Positions 1 through 10,749 of a stretch of 64,000 nucleotides of DNA are shown here, one piece after another. Source of the stretch: Dryas octopetala (taxonomy: Eukaryota > Streptophyta > Magnoliopsida > Rosales > Rosaceae); the NCBI GenBank assembly GCA_963921425.1, contig OY992834.1:22519923-22583922 (forward strand), read 5' to 3'. The notes beneath the pieces were generated by a model, which was not told the origin of the DNA, did not search any database, and saw only the letters and a program-made list of their open reading frames with translations. Position 1 is the first letter of the stretch. Each line of letters begins with the position of its first letter. A program made the position numbers and the translations under genes.

Positions 1-2379
1 TGAAAAACCTGGCTATACACCTGTGCGGAATTCTTGCATCGCACAGGCAGGCAATGTTCTGCCCATACACACGCGCGGAGTAAGATCCATACACGTGCAG
101 GCAATCCTGGTCGTATGTGCATGCAGAGCGGCCTCCAAAGGGCGAAGCATCCGAGCACACAGCCTAAAGCCTAAATGTGTACAGTGATGGGTCCCAAAGA
201 CCTATTAAATCTGATAACCTGGAGGGTACTGCAAAGGTGGTTTGAAAACCATCGTTCATAACCAAACATAAATCCTTTTCCCGCCGAGAGAAATACCATT
301 GAAAACTCTTTTATGAATTTAAATCCATAAGCCCAAAATGTATTATTCAGATTAAATTTAAACTACATGAATCAAATCCAAACTTTTCGATAATACCCAA
401 AATATTAAACAAACCATGTGAATAAAATAAGGAACTAGATTTCCTTTCCAAAAACCAACAACTCATAAAACCAACCTGTAAGTCCATGTTTTAAACTTAT
501 TTATGAAAGCATTTGAAAACTAAAATCTATCGCCATTTATCAAATCCAAAATCAATTGTAAGATATTCAGCATAATAGAATTAGTGAAATTTTCATAGAT
601 TTTTTAGGAAATTAAAAGTCCACTCGAGTTTACTATTTCTAAACTAAAACTCAAGATAATAAAATAAATAAATTCATAAAGTTTAGGCAATGCTTCTAAA
701 AACAATGTCCACTCACAAAGAGAGCCTTAGCTTCGATCCTCCGTTGGATCGTCACGAGTCACGGCCGTATCGCCTATAGAATAAACAATCAAAGAAATAC
801 AATTAGTTCCGACTCAAGACACTTAAATGTATATGTGTGCTCAACTTAACGTCACACCCGACTCTCATTCTAACTCGACGGTTCCCAACATCCACTTGTA
901 GACCCAAAACTCCTACGTAAACACTCTGAAAGCTCCCCGGCTCAGCCTAACCAAAAAACATCCTAACCAAGATCGATAACCAACTCTAGAGTTGTCCTAA
1001 AATAAACCTACAGTAGCAAAAAGGTAGTGAGGGTTTGAAGTCACCGCGTGTGTCGCCCGAGGTGACTGTTTCCAGTCCAAAATTCAACCAATTAAATTTA
1101 ATTCCAACCAAACCCACTAATTTTCTCAGTCCTAAACAACTATTAGGTCTCCTAAGGACGAAATTTATCCAAGACAACACCATAGTAGCCCCCAAATCTG
1201 AAAACCCAAGATAACCCGAAATGGCATTAAACCCCCAATTTCTCATTTCCACAAAACTCAATTTAAACAATGAATTCAATAGGAAAAAAAGAAAGCTCAC
1301 AGCAAATGAAGGATTACCCACCAAAAATCTTGAAGATTTGAGGTGAAAATTCGACTAAAAATGGAGAGGAAGGCCAGTGGGTCTGTGTGGCTTTTCCAAG
1401 CAGGACCAGCATGCAGGAGGGCTGGGTTGGCTGGAGGAGCAGCTGGGGGTGTCAGCCGTCCTGTGGGAAGGTCACCGGCGGCTGGTGGCGGCAAGAGGTG
1501 GCTGGTTTTGGTGATTGGTGGTCGCGTACAGAGAAAGGGAAGAGAGAAGGAGAACACGGGGGAGAGAGAATAAGGAGAAGGAGAGAGAGAGAGTGGGTGA
1601 ACTCGGGGGAGGGTGGTCGGCGTCTAGGGGTGGTCACCGGAGGTCGGGGTCGGTGTCTAGGGGTGGTCGCCGGAGGTCGGGGTCGGCGGGGGTGGCCGGC
1701 GCAAGCCAGTGGTTGTGGCTGGGTTGGTGTATGCAGGGGAGGAAGGTGCGAGAGGGAGAGAGAGAGGGAGAGAAAGAGAGAGAGAGAATGAGATAAATTG
1801 GTAGAAATTTCTGGAGAAAGGAGAGAGAATGAGAGGTTTCAGAATTTAAAAAAAAAAAAAAAGGGTTTTCAAAACCCAAGTGAAATGTTACAAAATTGCT
1901 CCTCACTTGTATGGTCTGTAACTCCTAAACCGTAACTCGGATCGACGCGTGCTACATGTCTATAAACTCGTGGACTCGAGACCTACCATTTGGGTCCAAA
2001 GTCAAAATCAAAAGCCCAATAGAATAAAAAGTCAACTTTTGGGTCAAAGAAATTAAAAAAAAATTAAAATTAAATCACAACCTCTTTATTTTCCAAAATG
2101 ATCAAATTAAATTCTCAAAATATTTAAATAAATCTTTGAAAAAAAAAAATACGGAGTCTCACAATATAAAAACATAACACCTTTAACATGTAAGCTTTGA
2201 ACAACATTAAATCAATTTCAGTGAAAACACTGAACAAATTCTTAAAACATTTTCCAAAGTAATTTAGTAAAAATTTTTCCAAGGTCTTTCAAATTTGATT
2301 TCCTTATAAAATTTCTTAAATGAACAAAATTATATAAAATTTTTTAAATTTCCAAGGAAATTTGGGTCAGGTCGTTACA
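1..2379 (-). mobile_element. Ty3/gypsy LTR fragment (TGTAACGACCCGACCC superfamily), minus strand, cut by window edge
   Basis: The segment ends on the plus strand with gtcaggtcgttaca, the reverse complement of the LTR start used by the other gypsy LTRs at 7468, 8553-21178, 23379 and 28093. It also carries the same minisatellite-like block (about 20-130), a block like 9440-9560, and the GA-rich tract at 1540-1800, which is the reverse of the CT tract in plus-strand copies. It covers about 2.38 kb of a roughly 2.8-kb LTR; the 3' end lies left of the window. It abuts decayed gypsy pol at 2380, so it is probably a solo LTR or element end inserted there, but the second TSD copy is outside the window. 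The short ORFs inside it (1343-1906) are low-complexity and not genes. Confidence 0.85.
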
Positions 2380-3745
2380 GAAAGACTAGTGAGTATCAAT
2401 TGAAGGATGGAATGATGTAAAAAGGAACACAATTATGCATTCCAGAAGATAGAGATAGACTACATTGGATTCGAGAGGCTCATACTTCCAATTTAGCTTG
2501 CCATTTTAGAGTAGAGAAGACTCTACTGAATCTCCGTCGCTATGTATTCTGGCCAAAGATGCATCTCAATGTTTCTCGTTACATTCGAGCTTGTGTTCTA
2601 TGCAATACATTGAAGCCTTCTAATAGAAAGTTAGGACTGTATCTACCATTGCCAGTACCTAGCCGACCTTGAGCATTTTGATGGATTTTCTTTATGGATT
2701 GCCTAAAACCAAGTATGGAAATGACTACTTGTTTGTAGTCGTGGAACATTTTAGCAAGATGGTGATTCTTATTCCATGTAAAAAGACCGTAATCGGAGAA
2801 AGGAGCTGCTAAGCTCTTCCAACATGTTTGGAAACATTTTGGCCTACCTACATCAATTATTTCTGATAGAGATAGTCGATTCTTAGGACATTTCCGGAGG
2901 TCTTTATGGGGAATGATGGATACTAGGTTGAAACGGAGCACTACTTTTCATCCACAGACCGATGGACAAACAGAGGTAATTAACCGGACTATGATGCATT
3001 TGTTAAGGGGTTATAATTCCAAGCACTCAAAAACTTGGGATGAAAGTCCCCCTTACTTACAATTTTCTTTTAACCGAGCAATTCATGGCTCCACACTCAA
3101 ATCTCCATTCGAGGTTTGTTTGGGATACTTACCTCAGAGTCTTTTCGACTTGGCATTCACTACGAGTGACAAGCAGTTAAGTGGAAAGGAAGAAGAAGAA
3201 CATGCTCGAGCACAAAAATTTCTCGAACGAGTTAGCAAGATCCATAAAGAGGTAAAGGCACAACTACAACGATTGCAGAAGTGATATAAAGCTTGCCATG
3301 ACAAGCACCGTGTGCCATGTACCTTTAAGGAAGGTGATCTAGTATGGTTACACCTTGGAAAAGGGTGTTAACCGGAGAAGGTAAGAAGCTCAAGCTTATT
3401 CACTATGGACCGTTCACGATTATCAAGAAAATTGGTGACAACGCCTTCCAGCTTGAATTACCACCATACATGCATATGTACTCGGTTATTAATGCCGAGA
3501 ATTTGAAGGTCTTTGAACCATCGCTACTTGATGATAACCCTAACGAAGACACTCGTCTCTCATCTGTTGATGACCTAAGGTTTGAACGAGAAGACCCTTT
3601 GACGGAGGATTGCATATTAGAGAAGAAGGTTAATGAGACCTGGCATGGAAAGTATGAGTTTTTACGCATCAACTTCCCAGCAAATCCAAGTGGTATCTTT
3701 GAGACAAGGCAACCAAAGAGTTCCCCACCTCACCATTTAACTTGA
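2380..3745 (+). pseudogene. Decayed Ty3/gypsy pol: integrase and C-terminal region
   Basis: Translation in shifting plus-strand frames gives a recognisable gypsy integrase. The HHCC region includes ACHFRVEKTLLNLRRYVFWP and CVLCNTLKPSNRKLGLY. The catalytic core follows (MDFLYGLPKTKYGNDYLFVV), then the DDE glutamate region FHPQTDGQTEVINRTM at about 2947, and a C-terminal domain ending at 3745. The last two blocks are open for 123 aa (2913-3284) and 133 aa (3344-3745). In-frame stops (for example near 2425 and 3283) and several frameshifts between 2660 and 2910 show it is dead. Gag, protease and RT are missing, cut off at 2380 by the minus-strand LTR. The lineage was not resolved; no chromodomain was seen. 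Confidence 0.85.
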
Positions 3746-3778
3746 GCAGGAGCTCAAGGTTCTTAAATGGGGGAGCCA

Positions 3779-4197
3779 TGATCTAGAAGGATCTGGACAA
3801 AAAAAAATAATTAAGTTAAATTATTTATTTCCTTATAAAATAAATACTTTAACTAAATTATTAAAATATTTTAATAACCATTAAAAATAAATAGTTTAGA
3901 AGCAATCAGCTCTAAACCATCAAAATTTTATGGCTTACATCCGTATTGGGCTTTAAGCAATTAATATTTTGTGATTTAAATTCATTTAACTATTATAGTT
4001 TAGTTATTTTTAGAAGTACCATATGTATATAAGTCTGAATCATTGAATCAAATAAACAAGCAATTCCAGAGCTTCTTCCTTTGTTCTTTAACTTTCCTAG
4101 CTTTCTCTTATTTTAAGGACATCCGCTTCCAAAGAGAAGTAACGACTCCTTGTTTTTATTGATTAGGAAATTATAGTTTTATCTCCTAGAAGTTTTG
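3779..4197 (+). mobile_element. 3' LTR remnant of the decayed gypsy at 2380
   Basis: A purine-rich tract (aaatgggggag, 3765-3775) follows the pol C-terminus. The LTR is placed to start at the next TG, 3779. A TATA motif tatataag lies at 4026-4033 and an AATAAA-type motif near 4050, which suits an LTR promoter and poly(A) region. The right end is ambiguous because the copia 3' LTR takes over near 4198 without a clear TSD. Confidence 0.55.
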
Positions 4198-4455
4198 GAT
4201 CAAAATAAGAGACTTTGCTTAACTGACTTATTTGATCATTCATTAACTTAAGAATAAATAGAACGTACAAAACACCAATATAGCAGAAAATTAGGGACAA
4301 CTAAACCCATGAGTAACAACCCACTAAACCCATGAGTAACAGACTCCTATACTGCTTGAGATACTCCTAAAGAATAGGTAACAACTTGACTTCATATAGA
4401 ATAGGACAAAAATTATTTATTCAGCATAAATAAATTAACAAAACAATTCTTAACA
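4198..4455 (-). repeat. Copia 3' LTR, outer end truncated
   Basis: It aligns with the 5' LTR at 36219-36486: both contain the stretch around agagactttgcttaactgac and both end caattcttaaca on the plus strand. About 35 bp at the left (3' terminal) end are missing. It has a private 23-bp tandem duplication around 4307-4340 (the taaacccatgagtaac block twice) absent from the other LTR. Confidence 0.8.
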
Positions 4456-4467
4456 CTCTCCCTTAAA
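4456..4467 (-). other. Copia polypurine tract
   Basis: Reverse complement reads AAGGGAGAG directly before the 3' LTR start TGTTAAGAATTG, the expected position for plus-strand priming. Confidence 0.7.
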
Positions 4468-4499
4468 CTGAAGTCTTCAAACAATCAGTTTAGAGAAAA

Positions 4500-6950
4500 A
4501 AACTTCATCTTCGTGCACCACAAGCTGCTACTTCCTTCAAACAATAGCCTTCATAGAGCAAACACCCAACAAATTTCTCAGCTTAAAAAACACAGGTAAC
4601 TTTAGAGGCATGGTCAGAATATCTGCAACTTGGTCTTCACTTACAAAAAATTAAATCAATCATACCATTCTTGCAAAGATCATGCAAGAAATGAAATCTC
4701 ACATCTATATGCATGCTCCTCCCATGTAAAACTGGATTTATAGAAAGCTTGAGTGCCAAGATATTATCACAATAAATTGGTGTTGAGTCTTGTTGCTAGT
4801 AGTGTAGTGCCATAAGTTTTCTTCTCAGCCAAATGGCTTGAAAAGTAGATCCAGCTGCTGCAACAAACTCTGCTTACGTTGTTGATAATGTCACAATTTG
4901 CTGCTTCATTGATGACCAAGAAATAGCCCTTGAACCCATCATGAAAACATACCCTGAAGTACTTTTCCTATCGTCTAGATCTCCTGCATAATCACTATCT
5001 ATGAAGCCAAACAGATCTGACTGTGCTCCTTTTTTATACAGTATTCCAAAATCAGATGTGCCCTTCAAGTAACGAAAAATTCGTTTTGCAGCTAGAAGAT
5101 GAATGTCAGTTGGATTCTCCATGTAACGACTAACAAGGCTTACATCATGCATTATATCCGGCCTAGTCGAATTCAAGTACATTAGACTGCCCACTATTTG
5201 CTTGTAGAGTGTAGCATTAACCTTCTTTCCACTAGAATTCTTCATTAGCTTCAAATCTTGTGATGATGGAGTACCAATTGTATTGCACTCATTCATCTAG
5301 AACCTATCCAAAATTTCCTGAACATACTTCTTCTGAGAAATCAAAATTCCAGCTGCTAATTGTACTACTTCGATGCCAAGGAAGTAGCGCATCAATCCAT
5401 AATCTGTAATATCAAACTCAGTCATCATAGATTGTTTAAAGGCATCAAACATGGCTCTATCATTACATGTGTAGATCAAATCATCGACATACAAGCACAC
5501 GATAAGTATCTTCCCTCCTTCTCCAAGCTTTGTGAAAAGTGAATGCTCATATGGGCATTTTTGAAAGCCTTCTTTAGCAAAGTATGCCTCTATGCGACTA
5601 TACCAAGCCCTAGGTGCTTGTTTCAGTCCATAGAGTATCTTCTTCAGCTTGTAAACCTTATTTTCATTCCCTTGCAGTACATAACCAAGAGGTTGATCAA
5701 TATACACCTGTTCTTGTAACTCTCCATGAAGCTAACTTCACATCTAATTGAAAGATAGGCCATGAATTTTCTACTACCATGAAAAGTACAAGCCGAATGG
5801 TATCAAGCCTTGCAACTGGAGCAAACACCTCTTCATAGTCAATGCCAAATTCCTGCTTGTAGCCTTTTTTCACCAAGCATGCCTTATGCTTGTCAGTCTC
5901 TCCATTCTCATTCAATTTTGTTTTGTAGACCCACGTACTTGACTCCAATTGTCTTTTGCCCTTTTGGAAGTTCTGTTAGCTCCCAAGTATCATTCTTCTC
6001 TATGGCTTTGATTTCAGTATCCATGGCTTCTTGCCACTTTGTCTCTTTGACAACATCTTGAAATGCAACAGAATTGTTATCTACAAATAGAGGAAAATGA
6101 AAAAGTGCATCATCATCAGATAGTTCTCCACTTACATAATCCATCATCCAAGCTAGTCTCTTTCTTGGGCGTTGTTCTCTTGGATTGGATGGATTTGATA
6201 GTTGGACATCACTTGGAATAATTGCAGAGGAACTTGGTGGGGCTGAGTGAGTGGAATTCAGTGGCTACTGCTGCTGAGAGGAACTTGGTGGGGCTGAATG
6301 AGTGGAATTCGGTGGCTGCTCCTGCTGATCCGACTCTTTTTCCACTTCATCTAATCAAAACATATTGGAATATACTACTGCTGCCTAGAGCTATTGTCAG
6401 TCCAATTCCATGTCTTTTCTTCATCAAATACAATGTTCCGGCTGGTGACAATCTTCTTGAAAATTGGATTAAATAGCTTATAAGATTCTGAAGCTTCACT
6501 CACGCCAAGAAAAACACATTTTTCACCTTTGTCATCAAGCTTTTTTCTCTTCTCATCCGAAATGTGGGCATATGCAACGTAGCCAAATATTTTAAGAAGA
6601 TCAACTGTTGGTTTAAGACTGCTCCAAGCTTCATGTGGTGTCATGTTTTGTACAGCAAATGTGGGACTTCTATTCAGTATATGAATGCTCCAATTCACTA
6701 CTTCTGGCCAGAAACGTTTTGGTATCATACATTGTACCATATTTAAAATGGTGCGATTCTTTCTTTTTGACACTTTATTCTGCTATGGTGTATAAGAGGT
6801 AGTGAAATGTTAGTGGTGAATGCCATGTATAGAACAAAAATTTTCAAAGGCTTGAGAATTGTATTCTCCACCACGATTAGTTCGAAAAGCCTTTATTTTT
6901 CTCCCTATCTCATTCTCAACAAGAGTCTTAAAGCTTTTGAATGCTTCTAA
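4500..6950 (-). pseudogene. Copia pol 3' half: end of integrase, reverse transcriptase, RNase H (broken)
   Basis: Minus-strand fragments read in order. Integrase core end: EAFKSFKTLVENEIGRKIKA, then a decayed region holding QNKVSKRKNRT. The integrase C-terminal part is at 6375-6773. The RT spans about 6147-5297 with YGLKQAPRAWYSRI and the catalytic YVDD in CLYVDDLIYT. The RNase H side has SRPD-like (STRPDIMHDV), DSDYAGDLDDRKSTSGYVF and further decayed sequence to about 4500. Frameshifts lie near 5700 and 5930; stops lie near 5296 and 4874. In the conserved TPQQNGVSERKNRT block the first Q is a stop and the catalytic glutamate reads lysine, so the integrase is inactive. The junction at 6950 is the Tourist insertion site. 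Confidence 0.9.
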
Positions 6951-8101
6951 GAGTCAGTTTGGTAATGCTGTGAGGAAAAACAGCTGTGAAGAAAAATAGT
7001 TGTGAAGAAAAGTCAACTGTAAAGTAAAGCAGTTGAGTGTTTGGTAAACTATATTTTCAAAAGTGATGTGAGTGCAAAAAACAATATCAAGTGTTTGGTA
7101 AATGTTAATATAAAAGTGTTGTGACTATGTATAATTACTAAAATGTACATGATGCTGAAAGTGCCTTTCACTTATTTGTTTGGTAAAAATAAATTATTTT
7201 TTTACTTGTTTTTGAAATTTTTGGCTACAAATTTCATTAGCATTAATTTTTCTAAGAACAACACTATTAAATAAGTATGCCTATTTCTTTTTTTTTAAGT
7301 ATATTATAATTTTAATCGTACAAACAAAATATCATAATTAATTATTACAATATAAAATATAACTAACAATAGACATATTTTTTAATTTAAAATAAACAAA
7401 TAAAAATTATAGAAATCAATGAGGGTATTGTGAGTAAAATAAAATATTCATTGTTATTGTGATTCACTGTAACGACCCGACCCAAACTTTCACTACAAAT
7501 TTGAGTTTTTACTTAACTTTGGTTTTACAAGGCTTTAAAAGAAATTGAACTGTGATACCTCGAGAACATTTTTCCTTTAAATTTTCGCTAGAAATTTAAA
7601 CATTTTTTGGTAACCCATTTTGTTTCACGAAAATGGATTTATTTGAATTTTACCTATTATTGTTTTATTTTATAAACGTGTTATTTTAAAAGGTTTAACT
7701 TAAATTTTGACTCAAATATTTAATTAGTTTTGGTCTTGTTGGGAAGGCCTCGATCTGATGAATGCGTAGGCACGAACGGTTTGTTAATCGGAATTACGGA
7801 TTCGTTTTTATGAAAGAGCAAAGATTGAGGGGTATTTTAGACTTTTACATTGTAAGGTGTTTCTAGAAAGACCCAATTAAAAAAAAAAAATCAGAAAATT
7901 CCCTATCCTTCTAGAACCCTCTACCTTTCTCTTAAATTTTTTCATTTCTCTCTCATTTCCGGCACACCCCTTTTCTTTCTCTTTTCCCATTTCTCCTTCT
8001 CTCTTTCGCAACCCCCCTCTGCCCGCAAACACCAGCTGCCACAGCCATCACGACTTACGTCCGACGAGCACCCCCAGGCGCCGGCCACCCTCCCTTGACC
8101 T

Positions 8102-8157
<56 letters not shown>

Positions 8158-8172
8158 TCTCTCTCTCTCTCG
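8102..8172 (+). repeat. (CT)n microsatellite within the gypsy LTR
   Basis: A nearly pure CT run of about 70 bp with one CCC interruption. Equivalent CT/GA tracts occur in the other LTRs of this superfamily at about 1560-1800, 20570-20820, 23745-23820 and 28455-28530, so the tract is an LTR feature, not a host leader. ORFs reading through it are spurious. Confidence 0.9.
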
Positions 8173-10749
8173 CGACTCACCCTGTGCGCGCAACAGCTCT
8201 GGCCAGAATCCAGTTCTCTGGTCACTCTCCCGGCGACGCATGGCCACTGGCGCGACCCCCTCGTGTCGACCATCCTTCCCTTAGCTCCCCTCTCGCCGGC
8301 ACAGACCACCATCGACGTCTCTTAGCAACCCAGCCCCACGTGCACAGTAATGACACCAGAGACACCCCTCTGTCTCGCCGGATTTCGGCCAAAAATCGAC
8401 CCCAATCCTTCCAATTCTAGGTGGGTTCTTCTCCTCTACTTATGGGCTTTCTCTTCCACATTGATTTCGTTGTTTAATTTGAGTTTTGTAAAAATGAAAA
8501 TCTGGGGATTTTGAGCCATTCGGGATTTCTGAAAGTTTCAGTTTTAGAAGGATGACAGGACCGCCCCCGGATTCCACCCTGAAACCCGGAGAGATCCTGC
8601 GGGAATCCAAAATCAAGGAAAATCCTACCGAAAATTCGGCAGAACCTCCCCTGAAAATGGACTAACCCAGAAATTTCTAAACCTGTTAAAACCACTTCTA
8701 AACAGCAACCACCTCTACCACAACCAAATAGGGTCTCAGACCCAACAATTTCACAGAGAATCCAACTTAAAATTGTAGATGATTATCAGAGCTGCTATTC
8801 TATTACAAGGAATTTTTACACCGAAAAATAAATGACGTCTACTGGTTCGAGTAGGAATATGGATGTAACTGCCTCGACGTGATTGGCTCGACCTCCACCA
8901 AAACTACTATCTGGGGGGACAATTTAAAACAAAACAAGATAACCGTGAGACAAACTCAGTGAGTGGACAGTTTAATAAAAACGAAAACAAAAGTAAACTT
9001 TATGTTTCAGAAAATCCTTCAAAACCACGTTTAGCTCTAAGACCTCACGTCACTCTTTGAAATCCCTCAGTTTTAAAACCATTATCAAGCTTAAGAATAT
9101 TATAAAACTAATGGAACTCAAGGAAAAGATAACTCAAAACACATTTCTCGATAGCAAATCATTTAATTTAACGAAGTCATAAAAATAATGTAATCGAAAT
9201 CTTTATAGAACTCGAAAAGTATTTCTCACTTAAAATCCATATTTAAACTCTTGAAGATATCAATTTCATTTTGCACCATGCTATATACCCTGAATAACCT
9301 GGCCATACACCTGTGCGGAATTCCTGCATCGCAGAGGCAGGCAATATCCTGGCCATACACACGCGTGGAGTAAATCCAACACGTGCAGGCAATATCCTGG
9401 TCATACACACGTGTGAATAAAATCAGCACGTGCAGGCAATCCTGGTCATACGTGCACGCAGAGCAGCCCCCAAAGGGCGAAGCATCCCGACACACGGCCC
9501 AAAGCCTATATGTGTGCCGTGATGGGTCCCAAAGACCTATTAAATCTGATAACCTAGAGGGTACTGCAAAGGGTGGTTTGAAAACCATTTTTCCATAAAC
9601 CAAATAATAGATCCTTTTTCCAAACCATTTTTCTATAAACCAAATAATAGATCCTTTTTCCACTGACAATAAATATCATAGTACTTTTCCGAAAGAAACT
9701 TTAAATCCATAAGCCAATATATGAAATTCGAATCAAATTCAATATACAGGGACCGAAATGATACTTTTCGACAAAAACGAAATATTAAATAAACCTTGTA
9801 TATAAAATGAGAAACCACATTCCTTTCCCAAGCCCAACAACTCGCTAAAACTAATATGAAAATATATGGTTTTAAAACTTATTTATGAACACATTTGAAA
9901 TTCGAAATCCATCGCCATTAATCAAATCCCAAATTAAAATCAACATCACAAAATAATTAAAATGATACAATTTTCATAACTTATTAAGGATTAAACAACC
10001 AACTCAAGGATTTTTATTTCTCAAACAATAACTAGAAAACAAGTATAAATTAAATTATAAACTTCCATAAACTTTTTCAAAAATAAAAGTAAGTCCACTC
10101 ACAGAGATAGCCCTAGCTTCGATCCTCCGCCGGACCGTCACGAGCCACAGCTGTGTCGCTTGCAAAGTGTCCGCTCACGTGCCAAGTTGAAACTTCCGTT
10201 CCTCAAGTCGCACCTATCTATACAAAACACTAATGAACTCAGTTTTGGTACTCAAAATAGCGCTAAATAATTTACGTGGCGGCTGGGTGGTCAGAACCCC
10301 CGCTGTCGCCGCTCAAAGTGGCGGCACCAAAACTAGATTTCACAAATTTCTCCCAATTCCTCCAATTTTCAATCCTACACAGCCATTGGGTTTCCTAGAG
10401 ACAAAATTTATCCAAAACAACATCATAATAGCCCCCCAATCCGAAGCCCACAGAAATTCTGAAATGACCCTAAACCCCTATATTTCATCTTCAGCAAATT
10501 CTCAAAATTAAACAACTAAACTATAAGAGGGTGAAAGCCCAATAGAAGAGGAAGAAAACTCACCTAAAATGGAGGTGTTTGGCACTGGAAATTGGTTAGA
10601 ATCCTGCGACACAAAGGGGAGCCAAACTGCTGGGTTTTCTGGGTTTTCTGTGCGCGCGGCTGGGGTGGCTGGAGGAGCGCTGGGGGAGGTCGCCGGCCTG
10701 AGGGAAGGTCACCAGAGAGTGGCGACTGCGAGGGGAGGCCGGCGTTGAT

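Noticed and set aside
1343-1906. Several ORFs of 60-134 codons on both strands
   Set aside because: GA-rich and CT-rich LTR DNA open in all frames; the protein sequences are Arg/Glu/Gly or Ser/Leu low complexity.
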